DNA of 51,144 bases from JBCBSS01 sp039819065 (GTDB taxonomy: Bacteria; Bacteroidota; Bacteroidia; Cytophagales; Cyclobacteriaceae), in the NCBI GenBank assembly GCA_039819065.1, contig JBCBSS010000043.1, positions 1 through 51,144 of the forward strand, read 5' to 3'. Positions 34,816 to 43,498 of the stretch are shown here, in pieces (position 1 is the first letter of the stretch; the number at the start of each line of letters is the position of its first letter). The position numbers were made by a program, and so were the translations under genes. The notes under the pieces were generated by a model that searched no databases, had not been told where the DNA came from, and was given only the letters and a program-made list of their open reading frames with translations.

Positions 34816-35045
34816 AACAGATTGATTGGGTCAAAAAAATAATTTAATCCTGAAAATGTTCAATTTTGGATTAACTAAACTCTTGATTACAAGATGATTG
34901 ACAAAAAGAATTCTTAGAAATTAATAAAAACACAACAGTAAAACTAATTTAATGGATTACTTCCAAGTATTGGTCGTTGAAGTGATACTTTGGCTCGGTA
35001 TTGCTTAAATATGTGCTTGCTTCAAGATATTTACCAAAACATAAC

Positions 35046-35969
35046 ATGTCCTTAATCATTATAGCCCCTGGAAGAGACGTTTCTTTGCTGATTAAGTCGA
35101 TTATCGACATCAATCCGAAAATTCAAGTTCAAACCTGGCCGGATATTGATGATTTTGATAGTATATCTGGCGCTATTTTGTGGAAACATCCTAAGGGTAT
35201 CACTCAACAATTTCCCAATCTCCGGTACATTCAATCTCTAGGTGCTGGGGTAGATCATATTGTAGCGGATCAGTCCATAGATCTTTCTCTGCCTATAGCC
35301 AGGATCAAAAGCGAGAAGTTAAATATTGAAATGGCCAAGTATATAGTTGGTATGATTATCAGCTATGAAAAAGGCTTCGTAGATCTGTTTAAAGTCGGTA
35401 AAATAAAAGCTGATCCGACTACATCATTCATGTCAACCAAGCATGTGGGCATCTTGGGTTTAGGTGCTATCGGTAGTTTTGTGGGAGCATCGCTGAAGCA
35501 GCTGGGTTATGAAGTAAGTGGGTATAGTCAGTCACAAAAGAGCTTTTCAGGCATTAAGAGCTACTCCGGATCAGAGCAATTAGGTGATTTCCTTGCTAAT
35601 TTGGATGTACTGGTGTGTCTCCTTCCTTTAACAAATCAAACTGAGAATTTCCTGGACTATGGTTTATTCTCACAATTAAAAAAAGGTGCTTTGCTCATCA
35701 ACGCCGCTAGAGGAGCCCACTTGGTAGAGGCTGACCTCATCAGAGCGCTTGATGAAGGTTTCGTTGCACAGGCTTGCATGGACGTACTCAGACAAGAGCC
35801 CATCCCAGATGACCATATATTCAAGAGCAGAAAAGATATTTTGATCACACCTCATATTGCCAGTTTGACGGATCAGGAAGAGGTTGCCGGACAAATAGCA
35901 GCTAACTACTCTAAAGCTTTATCCGGAGAGGAATTAATTGGTCAGATAAACAGAAACAAGGGTTACTAA
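35046..35969 (+). CDS. D-isomer-specific 2-hydroxyacid dehydrogenase
   Basis: The 307-aa product reduces a 2-oxoacid, probably glyoxylate/hydroxypyruvate-like, with NAD(P)H. It shows the Rossmann motif GILGLGAIGSFVGASL and the catalytic residues of the family: Arg in INAARGAHLVE, the acidic residue in CMDVLRQEP, and His in TPHIASLT. The substrate loop YIQSLGAGVDHIV is present. Resemblance is closest to the short GhrA-like group. I start at the ATG at 35046; a TTG at 35001 would add 15 residues without homology. It is tail to tail with a histidine kinase gene, with stop codons overlapping by four bases. Confidence 0.85.
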   Translation: MSLIIIAPGRDVSLLIKSIIDINPKIQVQTWPDIDDFDSISGAILWKHPKGITQQFPNLRYIQSLGAGVDHIVADQSIDLSLPIARIKSEKLNIEMAKYIVGMIISYEKGFVDLFKVGKIKADPTTSFMSTKHVGILGLGAIGSFVGASLKQLGYEVSGYSQSQKSFSGIKSYSGSEQLGDFLANLDVLVCLLPLTNQTENFLDYGLFSQLKKGALLINAARGAHLVEADLIRALDEGFVAQACMDVLRQEPIPDDHIFKSRKDILITPHIASLTDQEEVAGQIAANYSKALSGEELIGQINRNKGY

Positions 35970-37663
35970 GTGAATGTGACTGTAAACTTGCTGCCTTCAC
36001 CCAACTTAGATTCTAAGGAAATGTCTCCCTTAATCTTCTCTATCATTTCTTTGACAATGTAAAGACCAAGCCCGGAGCCTTTAGAGTTTTCAGAGGCCCT
36101 AAAAAACATATCAAATATCTTGGACTGTACCCCTTCTTCTATACCCTGGCCATTGTCTTCGATGATGATTTGAGGCGCTTTGCCATTCTCAACGAAACTG
36201 ATGGCAACAATAGATGGTTTCTTATACTTATCCCGGTACTTTATAGCATTAGAGATAAGGTTGTTCAAAATGATCTTTAATCTGCTAGGGTCCGTGACCA
36301 GAGTGTCCTCTTCATTGATATTTTGCTCAAAAATCACCTCTTCTACATTATCCATATACTCTAGCCCCTTGATTACTTCCTCAATCATTGGCTTCAAGTG
36401 GATAGTCTCTTTTAATACTTTAGTTCTGGTGTTGCGCGAGTAGTCGATGATTTCCTTTATGAAAGCATCTAGTATTTCCACGCGGTCTTTCATCATATCA
36501 AGGCATGACATGATCTCATCGAGATTCTCACTTTTTTGGGTCAAGTTGATCAGCCCAAGAATCGACATCAGAGGAGCACGTAAGTCGTGGGAGGTGCTGT
36601 AAACGAACCGGTCGAGCTCTTCATTGGTTTTGGCCAGCATGGCATTCTGCCGCTTTATTCTATCCTCGGCCAGCTTTCTCTCCGTTATGTCTACGATAGA
36701 ACCCACCATTCTTACCGGGTTCCCATCATCATCCCATAATGCTTGTGCTTTATCAGAAAACCATCGATACTTCCCGCTTTTGGTCATCAACCTGAACTCG
36801 AGATCGAAAGGTTTTTTATGCTCTATATGGTTTTTGAGGGCATTGCTAAAGTTTTCCCGATCATCTTTGTGTAACAAGGAAAGAAAAGTCGGTTCGTCGA
36901 TTTGAGGAAAATCGTCTGTATTATAGCCTAGCATCTTCCGCCAAACTGGAGAGTTATAAACTGTATTGTTTTTAATATCCCAATCCCATATACCGGAGTT
37001 TGTGCCCATAGCGGCCAATTCATACCGTTGTTTACTCTTTTCCAGTTCTTCGGTTATGGCACCTAGCCTGGCTTCGTTTTCCTTCAGCTCTTTTTCAGAG
37101 TGATAATTGATCTGTATGATGAAGATGAGAATAGAAGTGGACGAAAGTCCTATCACCAAGAAGTTGATAAGGAATATTGTCCTCATTTCTTGCTCGCTGA
37201 ACTCAATGGGCTGTAATAGCGTAAAATCACTGAAAAAGGTCAGTAAAAACAACCCGGTTGAAAGACTGATAAAAAAGTACCATTTGCGCTTTTCTTCATA
37301 ATCGAAGAGGGCGATCGCTCCCAAGATAAGAGAGAAAAAAAGGATCAGGGTTCCTGCGTTATATGGTTCACGCGCAGAAAAAAGGTAAACTGTGGTGTTG
37401 GTACTGAAAAGAAGAATGTACTTGGCCCAGTTGTAAACGCCTTTTCTATTCAAGAAGAAAGTAAGCCCAGCAGCCAAAGCCTGGACGTAGATAACGAATT
37501 CCTGACGGGTTTCAGTGACAACATCAAAAACAATGTAAACCCAAGCGAAAAAGAAGGTGATAAGGCTCAATAATCCCAAAAGCATAATACGCTTGTATTG
37601 TGCACGGGAGTAATGAGCGTCTGCACCGCCCATGATAAGCCATCTGATAAATGAATTCCGCAT
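35966..37663 (-). CDS. six-TM histidine kinase with one PAS domain
   Basis: The 565-aa product has six predicted membrane helices (about 28-184), a short coiled coil, a PAS domain with PAC (about 208-330, with WDWDIKNNTVYNSPVWRKMLGY), HisKA with phospho-acceptor His359 (STSHDLRAPLMSILGL) and a HATPase ending GSGLGLYIVKEMIEKIKG. There is no receiver domain and no adjacent response regulator, so it is an orphan kinase. The kinase core closely resembles that of the six-PAS kinase at 47612-50626, suggesting paralogues that could feed one regulator. The promoter at 37794-37823 implies a leader of about 125 nt. A membrane-embedded six-helix input is unusual among PAS kinases and could sense a lipophilic or ionic signal. 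Confidence 0.87.
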   Translation of the reverse strand: MRNSFIRWLIMGGADAHYSRAQYKRIMLLGLLSLITFFFAWVYIVFDVVTETRQEFVIYVQALAAGLTFFLNRKGVYNWAKYILLFSTNTTVYLFSAREPYNAGTLILFFSLILGAIALFDYEEKRKWYFFISLSTGLFLLTFFSDFTLLQPIEFSEQEMRTIFLINFLVIGLSSTSILIFIIQINYHSEKELKENEARLGAITEELEKSKQRYELAAMGTNSGIWDWDIKNNTVYNSPVWRKMLGYNTDDFPQIDEPTFLSLLHKDDRENFSNALKNHIEHKKPFDLEFRLMTKSGKYRWFSDKAQALWDDDGNPVRMVGSIVDITERKLAEDRIKRQNAMLAKTNEELDRFVYSTSHDLRAPLMSILGLINLTQKSENLDEIMSCLDMMKDRVEILDAFIKEIIDYSRNTRTKVLKETIHLKPMIEEVIKGLEYMDNVEEVIFEQNINEEDTLVTDPSRLKIILNNLISNAIKYRDKYKKPSIVAISFVENGKAPQIIIEDNGQGIEEGVQSKIFDMFFRASENSKGSGLGLYIVKEMIEKIKGDISLESKLGEGSKFTVTFT

Positions 37664-37793
37664 AATGGCAATTCAGCTTGAAATGCTTAATGAACTCATG
37701 ATGAAAAAGTCAATCACACATTATGGTGATATCATCAGGAAAGTCGGCTTAAACGAATAAGCTAAAACTTTATAAATCAATTACTTCGATCTA

Positions 37794-37823
37794 CAAATAT
37801 ACGCCTATAGGTATCCGAACAAA
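37794..37823 (-). promoter_or_regulatory. promoter for the six-TM histidine kinase
   Basis: On the minus strand TTTG (37820-37823) is followed after 18 bp by TATATTTG (37794-37801), a full match to the Bacteroidota consensus. The gene starts at 37663, so the 5' leader would be about 125 nt; no riboswitch fold was recognised in it. Confidence 0.65.
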
Positions 37824-37959
37824 ACCAATGTCAGTTTTGAGGCAAGTTTCCATTATTGCATGCGTAAAAAGAGGTGAACCTCGATCGGTTCTGACCATAG
37901 AAGGCAGAAATAGTTATGAGCTGTGCATAGCTATCTTCTTTTGCGTTTCTAGCAAAACC

Positions 37960-39885
37960 CTATCTATCAAAGCGAAGGGTAAGATTATTCAAACTTTCAA
38001 CCGAACCTACCACTGTTATCTGATCCCCTAATCTCAAACGGGTATATCCGTGTGTAATTAAAGACTGTCCACCTCGTTTGACGGAGAGTAATATAATATC
38101 GGAAGGCAGGCGCAAATCTCTTAATGGAATACCATGCAGATCGGGGTTGAGTACTTCCAAGTCGATTGTATCCTGATCTTTTCGCATACCAAGAAGAAGT
38201 GAAGTAGCTTCCGGTGATCTCACAAAGTGATCCATCAAACTCACTATAGCAGTATCCGGATCCACTATTCTGGCACCTAAATCGTGAAACTTGTTGACAT
38301 TGTACCGATGGTTTAACCTAACGATCACCTCCTTGGTGCCTATGTTCTCATAAATCAGTTCACAGATTTCATAGTTCTCTTCATCGGTGAGCATCAACAC
38401 AATGGCTTCGGAAAGTTTGGCGTCAAGCTTTTCCAACGTATCCAGGTTGAGCGCATCGATCTTCACGATTTCGAGGTCTTCATATTCATCTTCGTCAATC
38501 TCTGGTTTGAGTGTGGCTATTTTGGCCAGCCATCCATGTTCTTGCAGTTGACGTGCTAATGCTATTGATTGGCTTTCCATTCCAAAAATGATCGCATCCC
38601 TGATACCATCGAACTTTGGTGTTTCAGCCCGCTCATGAGTCTCGCCTACCATATTCAGCGACCACTTAAAAAGTGGAGGGCCTATAATCTGATTGATCAC
38701 AATGGTTGCTATGATCACAGTGGCAAACTCATTACCCCATCCAGTGAAGTTGTTGGCTACGATGGTTGCCAATCCTAATCCCACGCCTGCCTGTGTAACG
38801 TAGGGCATCCAGCCGATTCTATTGAAAAGTGGTGGATCGCCTGCTAATGTACCGCCAACGTAGGCTCCTACAATCATAGTGACAAGTCTGATCACGAAAA
38901 GCATAAGCGCAACCGAGGCTACCTGCGTAAACAAGTCGAGTGACATGGATGACCCGGCCAGCGTGAAAAATGCTATGTATATGAAAGGCCCTGTATCATC
39001 CAATATCTTAATAAACTCATGGCGAAACTTACTGTAATTAGTGATCAGAAAGCTCCCGATGATACAAATCAACAGTGGTTCGATTAGGAATTCCTTCCCA
39101 AAATGCTCTAGCGTGATATCCTTAAGGAAGTAGTATAAAGCGTACATGCTGTAGCCTGAAATCAGGATATAGGCCGTTTTGGCATATACATGCACCCTCA
39201 AAGACAATATAAACTTAAGAATGTAGCTGAGTAAAAACCCAAGGGCAAATGAAGCGATTAATTCTAATATTAGAATGCCTAAGAAAATCAGGTTAAACTC
39301 TATCCCTTTCACGAGTGCATTAGATACTGAAAAGTTGATGGCGAAGAGAATGATAACCAGAAAATCCTTCAGCACGGTAACGCCCATAGCTGTCTGGGTG
39401 AAAGGGCCACGAGCTCTTACTTCGTTTATAACAGCAATAGCTGAAGCGGGAGATCTTGCTACGAATATAGTTCCGGCGAGGATTGATATGGCTATTCGCT
39501 CTTTGCTGGAAAGCCCGTTCATGAACGGTATGAACTCCGAAAGGAAATAAATGGCTATACTGCTGGCAGTGAAGGTGATCACCAACTGCCCGAAGGTCAT
39601 CCACTTAATGCTTTTAAACCTACTTCTTAATTCCTTCAGGTATAGTTCGGCGCTGGCGGCAAATGCAATGAATGCCAGAGAAATATCATTGATAAAGCTG
39701 AGATCGATCTTGGACTCGTGGGGAATCAGTCTGAGCACAAAGGGTCCTGAAGCTACTCCTACTATGAGCAGCCCCGTAATCAGTGGTAGTTTTATCTTTT
39801 TGAAGAGCTTCGATATATGGTTGGACGCGACCGCGACAATACCAAAGCCTAATAAAAGTATTATTGTATCCTGTACTTTTTCCAC
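37960..39885 (-). CDS. CPA2-family cation:proton antiporter with TrkA-type C-terminus
   Basis: The 641-aa product has about 12 membrane helices (residues 1-410), with the antiporter motifs SLAFIAFAASAELYLKELR and ILAGTIFVARSPASAIAVINEV. It is followed by a Rossmann-like RCK domain (about 428-545) and a TrkA-C domain (about 565-640). Such proteins exchange K+ or Na+ for H+ in the inner membrane, and the RCK domain gates them. Here the nucleotide-binding motif is degenerate: the expected GxGxxG reads GMESQS at 435-440. The start is a GTG at 39885; an in-frame stop two codons upstream excludes an earlier start. It is divergent from the DUF547 gene. A weak hairpin with a T run lies near 37865-37883. 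Confidence 0.87.
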   Translation of the reverse strand: MEKVQDTIILLLGFGIVAVASNHISKLFKKIKLPLITGLLIVGVASGPFVLRLIPHESKIDLSFINDISLAFIAFAASAELYLKELRSRFKSIKWMTFGQLVITFTASSIAIYFLSEFIPFMNGLSSKERIAISILAGTIFVARSPASAIAVINEVRARGPFTQTAMGVTVLKDFLVIILFAINFSVSNALVKGIEFNLIFLGILILELIASFALGFLLSYILKFILSLRVHVYAKTAYILISGYSMYALYYFLKDITLEHFGKEFLIEPLLICIIGSFLITNYSKFRHEFIKILDDTGPFIYIAFFTLAGSSMSLDLFTQVASVALMLFVIRLVTMIVGAYVGGTLAGDPPLFNRIGWMPYVTQAGVGLGLATIVANNFTGWGNEFATVIIATIVINQIIGPPLFKWSLNMVGETHERAETPKFDGIRDAIIFGMESQSIALARQLQEHGWLAKIATLKPEIDEDEYEDLEIVKIDALNLDTLEKLDAKLSEAIVLMLTDEENYEICELIYENIGTKEVIVRLNHRYNVNKFHDLGARIVDPDTAIVSLMDHFVRSPEATSLLLGMRKDQDTIDLEVLNPDLHGIPLRDLRLPSDIILLSVKRGGQSLITHGYTRLRLGDQITVVGSVESLNNLTLRFDR

Positions 39886-39960
39886 ACACTAGCGTTAAAA
39901 AAATTAAGTTTGAATCACCTGTTTAGCTCTGTGAGACCGACAAACAAAATCATCTTTTCA

Positions 39961-40782
39961 ATGCTTAAGTGTTCGCTCAGTTACAGATCTCCAAAAAAAG
40001 CTATTATTAATTCTACAAAATATTTTCTAATAATAGCCTTCTCATCCTATGTATTCTTAAGTTGTAGCCGTCTTAATCCTGAAAACCCAGGTTCAACGCC
40101 AGTAAATCATGCGGCTTGGAATACGCTACTCAAAAAGCATGTGGATAATCAAGGATTAGTTGATTATCAAGGCTTTATGCAGGATAGAGCAGCTTTAAAG
40201 GACTATTTACTGAACCTAACCAACAATGCCCCCAACACAAAAAATTGGACTTCAGATGATCGATTGGCTTACTGGATTAATCTGTACAATGCATTTACTA
40301 TTGATCTCGTTTTGACCCATTATCCGGTGGAAAGCATCAAGGATATAGGGCCAGCGGTTCAAATTCCACTGGTAAATACGCCCTGGCAGATAGAAATGAT
40401 TGATATCGGAGAAGAAAAGTATAACCTTGACAATGTAGAGCATAATATCATCAGGAAGAATTTTGAGGAGCCACGTATCCATTTTGCTTTGGTTTGCGCT
40501 GCTATGTCTTGTCCAAAATTGAGACAAGAAGCTTATACGGGTTCTAGACTGGAAGAGCAACTTGCCGATCAGGCGCAGCAATTCTTAAAGGATACAAGCA
40601 AAAATCAAATAAGCCCTGAAGAAATAAAGATCTCTAAGCTGTTCATGTGGTATAAGGGGGACTTTACTGATGATATGTCACTGATAGCGTTTTTAAATCA
40701 GTATACAGAGGTGGTCATCAGCGATGATGCTGACATATCACACATGAATTACAATTGGAAGCTTAACGAACAACCTAAATAG
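39961..40782 (+). CDS. DUF547 domain lipoprotein
   Basis: The 273-aa product has a basic N-terminus, a hydrophobic core and the lipobox FLSC (Cys35), so it is probably lipid-anchored. The DUF547 domain spans about 60-250 and shows LAYWINLYNAFTIDLVL, NTPWQIEMIDIGEEKYNLDNVEHNIIR and IHFALVCAAMSCPKLRQEAY with the conserved Cys and His residues of the family. These are thought to form a cysteine-peptidase-like site, although no reaction is established for DUF547. I prefer the ATG at 39961 to a TTG at 39910. It is divergent from the antiporter and convergent with mazG, whose stop is only 6 bp away. Confidence 0.82.
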   Translation: MLKCSLSYRSPKKAIINSTKYFLIIAFSSYVFLSCSRLNPENPGSTPVNHAAWNTLLKKHVDNQGLVDYQGFMQDRAALKDYLLNLTNNAPNTKNWTSDDRLAYWINLYNAFTIDLVLTHYPVESIKDIGPAVQIPLVNTPWQIEMIDIGEEKYNLDNVEHNIIRKNFEEPRIHFALVCAAMSCPKLRQEAYTGSRLEEQLADQAQQFLKDTSKNQISPEEIKISKLFMWYKGDFTDDMSLIAFLNQYTEVVISDDADISHMNYNWKLNEQPK

Positions 40783-40788
40783 TTGAGA

Positions 40789-41604
40789 TCATAATTTTTT
40801 GGCTTTTTCCCAATATTTATCCATTTCTTCCAGTGTCATTTCACCAAGCACCTTCCCCTCTTTTTTTGACTCGCTTTCGAGGTACTGAAAGCGTTTAATG
40901 AATTTCTTATTCGTCCTTTCCAGGGCTTCTTCAGGGTCTATGTCAAGAAAACGGGCATAATTGACTAGCGAGAAAAGAAGGTCACCAAACTCTTCGCGGG
41001 CTTTTTCCATACCAATATTCTCCTGATCAGACAGTTCGAACTCTTTTTTGAACTCTTGCATTTCTTCCTCGACCTTTTCCCATACCTGCTCTTTATACTC
41101 CCAATCAAAACCGACACCTCGCGCTTTGTCCTGAACGCGCATAGCTTTAACTAAAGCAGGTAGTGAATTAGGTACTCCACCTAGAACTGACTTGTTGCCT
41201 TTTTCTTTCAGCTTGATTTTTTCCCAGTTCTCCTTTACTTTTTCTTCATCATCGGCTTGGACATCGCCGTAGATGTGTGGATGCCTTCTAATCAATTTCT
41301 CGCACACTTCATTGAGTACATCGGCGATATCAAAGCTGGATTTCTCAGAAGCAATTCTAGCATAGAAAACGTTATGCAACATCAAATCACCAAGTTCATT
41401 TTTGATCTCATCCATATCGTTTTCAAGAATGGCATCAGATAACTCGTATGTCTCTTCTATGGTCAAATGACGCAAGGATTCAAGCGTTTGCTTCTTGTCC
41501 CAGGGACAATTCTCTCGCAGTTCATCCATGATGGTCAATAGCCGATCAAATGCTTTGAGTTTTTCTGGCCTGTTGCTATCTGGACTGGATTTTATCTGTG
41601 GCAT
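40789..41604 (-). CDS. mazG: nucleoside triphosphate pyrophosphohydrolase
   Basis: MazG hydrolyses NTPs to NMP and pyrophosphate, and has been linked to removing faulty nucleotides and to lowering ppGpp. The 271-aa product is the long, two-domain form. The first domain has MDELRENCPWDKKQTLESLRHLTIEETYELSDAI and then the metal-binding glutamates of EIKNELGDLMLHNVFYARIA. The second has VRVQDKARGVGFDW and REEFGDLLFSLVNYARFL. It is divergent from the small NqrM-like gene and convergent with the DUF547 gene. No toxin-antitoxin partner is present. Confidence 0.93.
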   Translation of the reverse strand: MPQIKSSPDSNRPEKLKAFDRLLTIMDELRENCPWDKKQTLESLRHLTIEETYELSDAILENDMDEIKNELGDLMLHNVFYARIASEKSSFDIADVLNEVCEKLIRRHPHIYGDVQADDEEKVKENWEKIKLKEKGNKSVLGGVPNSLPALVKAMRVQDKARGVGFDWEYKEQVWEKVEEEMQEFKKEFELSDQENIGMEKAREEFGDLLFSLVNYARFLDIDPEEALERTNKKFIKRFQYLESESKKEGKVLGEMTLEEMDKYWEKAKKL

Positions 41605-41666
41605 GTTTATGTATTTGAGAAGCTAAGAAACTTAAGCTATCTAGTGGATGTTACACAATAGACGAT

Positions 41667-41674
41667 TAAATTTG
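41667..41674 (+). promoter_or_regulatory. candidate -7 box for the NqrM-like gene
   Basis: TAAATTTG matches TAnnTTTG and lies 20 bp upstream of the ATG at 41695. The -33 position (about 41645) carries only TGGA, so the call rests mainly on the -7 box. Confidence 0.45.
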
Positions 41675-41694
41675 CGGTAAAAATAGATAATAAT

Positions 41695-41925
41695 ATGACT
41701 ACTGTTCTTGTAGCTATCGGTTTTATGGCACTGTTCTTCATCATGATGTCGGTAAGACTGATATTCTTAAAAAATGGTGAGTTTAAGGGAACTTGTGCCT
41801 CCCAAAGTCCTTTCCTCAATAAAGAGGGAGTCACTTGCAATTTGTGTGGTAAGAAAGTTGGTGATGGTGATTCATGCGCTAATCCTGATTCCGAAGTGGA
41901 TAAGGTCATGGCCAAATACAATTGA
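41695..41925 (+). CDS. small four-cysteine membrane protein, NqrM-like
   Basis: The 76-aa product has one N-terminal membrane helix (about 4-25), then a short domain with four cysteines: Cys34 in EFKGTCAS, Cys48 and Cys51 in VTCNLCGKK, and Cys61 in DSCAN. The layout (one helix, a Lys-x-x-Gly-Ser/Thr-Cys motif right after it, and a total of four Cys in a tail of about 50 residues) resembles NqrM, the small protein that delivers iron for Na+-translocating NADH:quinone reductase in Vibrio. The overall sequence similarity is limited and I rely on pattern, so the function is inference. Its own promoter and strong terminator make it a single-gene unit. Confidence 0.7.
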   Translation: MTTVLVAIGFMALFFIMMSVRLIFLKNGEFKGTCASQSPFLNKEGVTCNLCGKKVGDGDSCANPDSEVDKVMAKYN

Positions 41926-41950
41926 TTAACTAGCCTCATAATATGATTAG

Positions 41951-41979
41951 AAAAGCGAACCTATAAGTTCGCTTTTTTT
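41951..41979 (+). terminator. Rho-independent terminator of the NqrM-like gene
   Basis: Arms AAAAGCGAAC (41951-41960) and GTTCGCTTTT (41967-41976) pair perfectly around CTATAA and are followed by a T run ending at 41979. Confidence 0.9.
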
Positions 41980-42040
41980 GTATCAAATCGATAAATTACA
42001 GCTGCAGTATGGCTGAGTTATCTGACTATTCTTTAAGGAT

Positions 42041-42062
42041 TTAGCCTTTGGCGAAAGGCTAA
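42041..42062. promoter_or_regulatory. perfect inverted repeat overlapping the glmM promoter
   Basis: TTAGCCTTT (42041-42049) and AAAGGCTAA (42054-42062) are exact inverted copies separated by GGCG. They overlap the -33 TTTG box (42047-42050). There is no T run after it, so it is better read as a protein-binding site than as a terminator. Confidence 0.5.
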
Positions 42063-42076
42063 ATTTACTACTTTTG
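42047..42076 (+). promoter_or_regulatory. promoter for glmM
   Basis: TTTG (42047-42050) is followed after 18 bp by TACTTTTG (42069-42076), a full match to the Bacteroidota consensus. The start codon follows after about 25 bp. Confidence 0.7.
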
Positions 42077-42101
42077 CTCACCGAATTTTAACAATGATAT
42101 A

Positions 42102-43493
42102 TTGGCATTAATCAAATCAATATCTGGGATTAGAGGAACAATAGGAGGAACTCCGGACGAAGGCCTCACCCCGCTTGATATCGTGAAGTTTACGGCTGCT
42201 TATGGCACGTGGATGATCAAGAAAACAGGTAACAAAAAAGTAGTGATTGGCCGTGACGCCAGAATTTCAGGAGAAATGGTCAATCAGTTGGTTTCCGCTA
42301 CTCTGCGTGGATTAGGTGTAGATGTTATTGACCTGGGGCTTTCTACTACCCCCACGGTTGAAGTGGCCGTGCCTAATGAAGCTGCCGGTGGTGGTATAAT
42401 CTTGACAGCCAGTCACAATCCTATCCAGTGGAATGCACTGAAGTTACTCAATGATAAAGGTGAGTTCATCTCAGCAGAAGATGGTAAAGAGATCTTGGAA
42501 ATAGCTACGGCGAATAAATATGAATTTGCTGAAGTAACTAAGCTGGGTAAATACAACCTTCAGGAAGATTACCTCAAAAAACATATAGATCAGATACTAG
42601 CATTGGAGTTGGTTGATGTTCAGGCCATCGCTGAGAAAGGCTTCAAGATTGCTGTGGATGCTGTTAACTCATCGGGAGGAATCGCTGTTCCCCAATTGCT
42701 AGATGCGCTAGGGGTTTCAGTGGTTGAGAAAATCAATTGTGAACCAACCGGTCATTTCGCTCACAATCCAGAGCCACTTCCTGAACATCTTAATCAAATA
42801 TGTTCGGTACTGGAAAAAGGCTCATTTGATCTGGGAATCGTGGTTGACCCTGATGTAGACAGACTCGCACTTGTTTGTGAGGACGGTTCTACCTTCGGTG
42901 AAGAGTACACGCTGGTCGCAGTGGCTGATTATATTCTTACACACAATAAAGGTAATACTGTATCCAACTTATCTTCTAGTCGTGCACTTAGAGATGTTAC
43001 GGAAAAGCATGGGGGTCAATATACGGCTTCGGCGGTGGGTGAGGTAAATGTGGTCAAAAAAATGAAAGAGACCAATGCTGTGATCGGTGGTGAAGGTAAT
43101 GGGGGAATCATTTACCCTGAGTTACATTATGGTAGAGACGCGTTGGTGGGTATAGCTTTATTTCTCAGCCACTTAGCTAAGTCAGGCAAGTCTGTTTCCA
43201 GGCTGAGAGCTACTTATCCAAATTATCACATTTCCAAAAATAAAATAGAGCTTACTCCAAACCTGGATGTAGACAAAGTGCTTGAGGAAGTTAAATTAAA
43301 ATATGCTTCTCAGCCGATAAATACAGTGGATGGTGTCAAAATCGAATTCGATAAGGAGTGGGTACACCTGAGGAAATCTAATACTGAGCCCATCATTAGA
43401 ATTTACTCGGAATCTGACTCTGCCGCTACCGCTGATCATCTCGCTAATAAGATCATCTCTGATATCAAGGAAATAGTTACAGCTAAAGCTTAA
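42102..43493 (+). CDS. glmM: phosphoglucosamine mutase
   Basis: GlmM converts glucosamine-6-phosphate to glucosamine-1-phosphate on the way to UDP-GlcNAc for peptidoglycan and LPS. The 463-aa product has the N-terminal ISGIRGTIGG, the phosphoserine loop with Ser104 (ILTASHNPIQWN), the metal loop VVDPDVDRLAL and the sugar loop IGGEGNGGIIYPELHYGRDAL, where the classical GEQSGH is replaced, as in other Bacteroidota members. The C-terminal phosphate loop reads RKSNTEPIIRIYSES. The start is a TTG at 42102: the only nearby upstream ATG (42094) is out of frame and soon meets a stop, and the conserved N-terminus begins right at this TTG. A cysteine desulfurase gene follows after 5 bp. Confidence 0.87.
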   Translation: MALIKSISGIRGTIGGTPDEGLTPLDIVKFTAAYGTWMIKKTGNKKVVIGRDARISGEMVNQLVSATLRGLGVDVIDLGLSTTPTVEVAVPNEAAGGGIILTASHNPIQWNALKLLNDKGEFISAEDGKEILEIATANKYEFAEVTKLGKYNLQEDYLKKHIDQILALELVDVQAIAEKGFKIAVDAVNSSGGIAVPQLLDALGVSVVEKINCEPTGHFAHNPEPLPEHLNQICSVLEKGSFDLGIVVDPDVDRLALVCEDGSTFGEEYTLVAVADYILTHNKGNTVSNLSSSRALRDVTEKHGGQYTASAVGEVNVVKKMKETNAVIGGEGNGGIIYPELHYGRDALVGIALFLSHLAKSGKSVSRLRATYPNYHISKNKIELTPNLDVDKVLEEVKLKYASQPINTVDGVKIEFDKEWVHLRKSNTEPIIRIYSESDSAATADHLANKIISDIKEIVTAKA

Positions 43494-43498
43494 GGTAT

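Noticed and set aside
37865..37883. GAGG-TTCA-CCTC hairpin with five T on the minus strand after the antiporter gene
   Set aside because: The stem is only four base pairs, too weak to call as a terminator without transcript data.
37828..38031. 67-aa plus-strand frame overlapping the 3' end of the antiporter gene
   Set aside because: It overlaps the antiporter coding strand in antisense, has no promoter or recognisable family, and its composition looks like a reverse shadow of the real gene.
40789..41604. mazG as part of a toxin-antitoxin locus
   Set aside because: No mazE/mazF-like genes are adjacent, and the 271-aa two-domain form is the housekeeping pyrophosphohydrolase.
42094..42111. ATG at 42094 as the start of glmM
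   Set aside because: It is out of frame with glmM and reaches a stop after five codons; the conserved N-terminus begins at the in-frame TTG at 42102.
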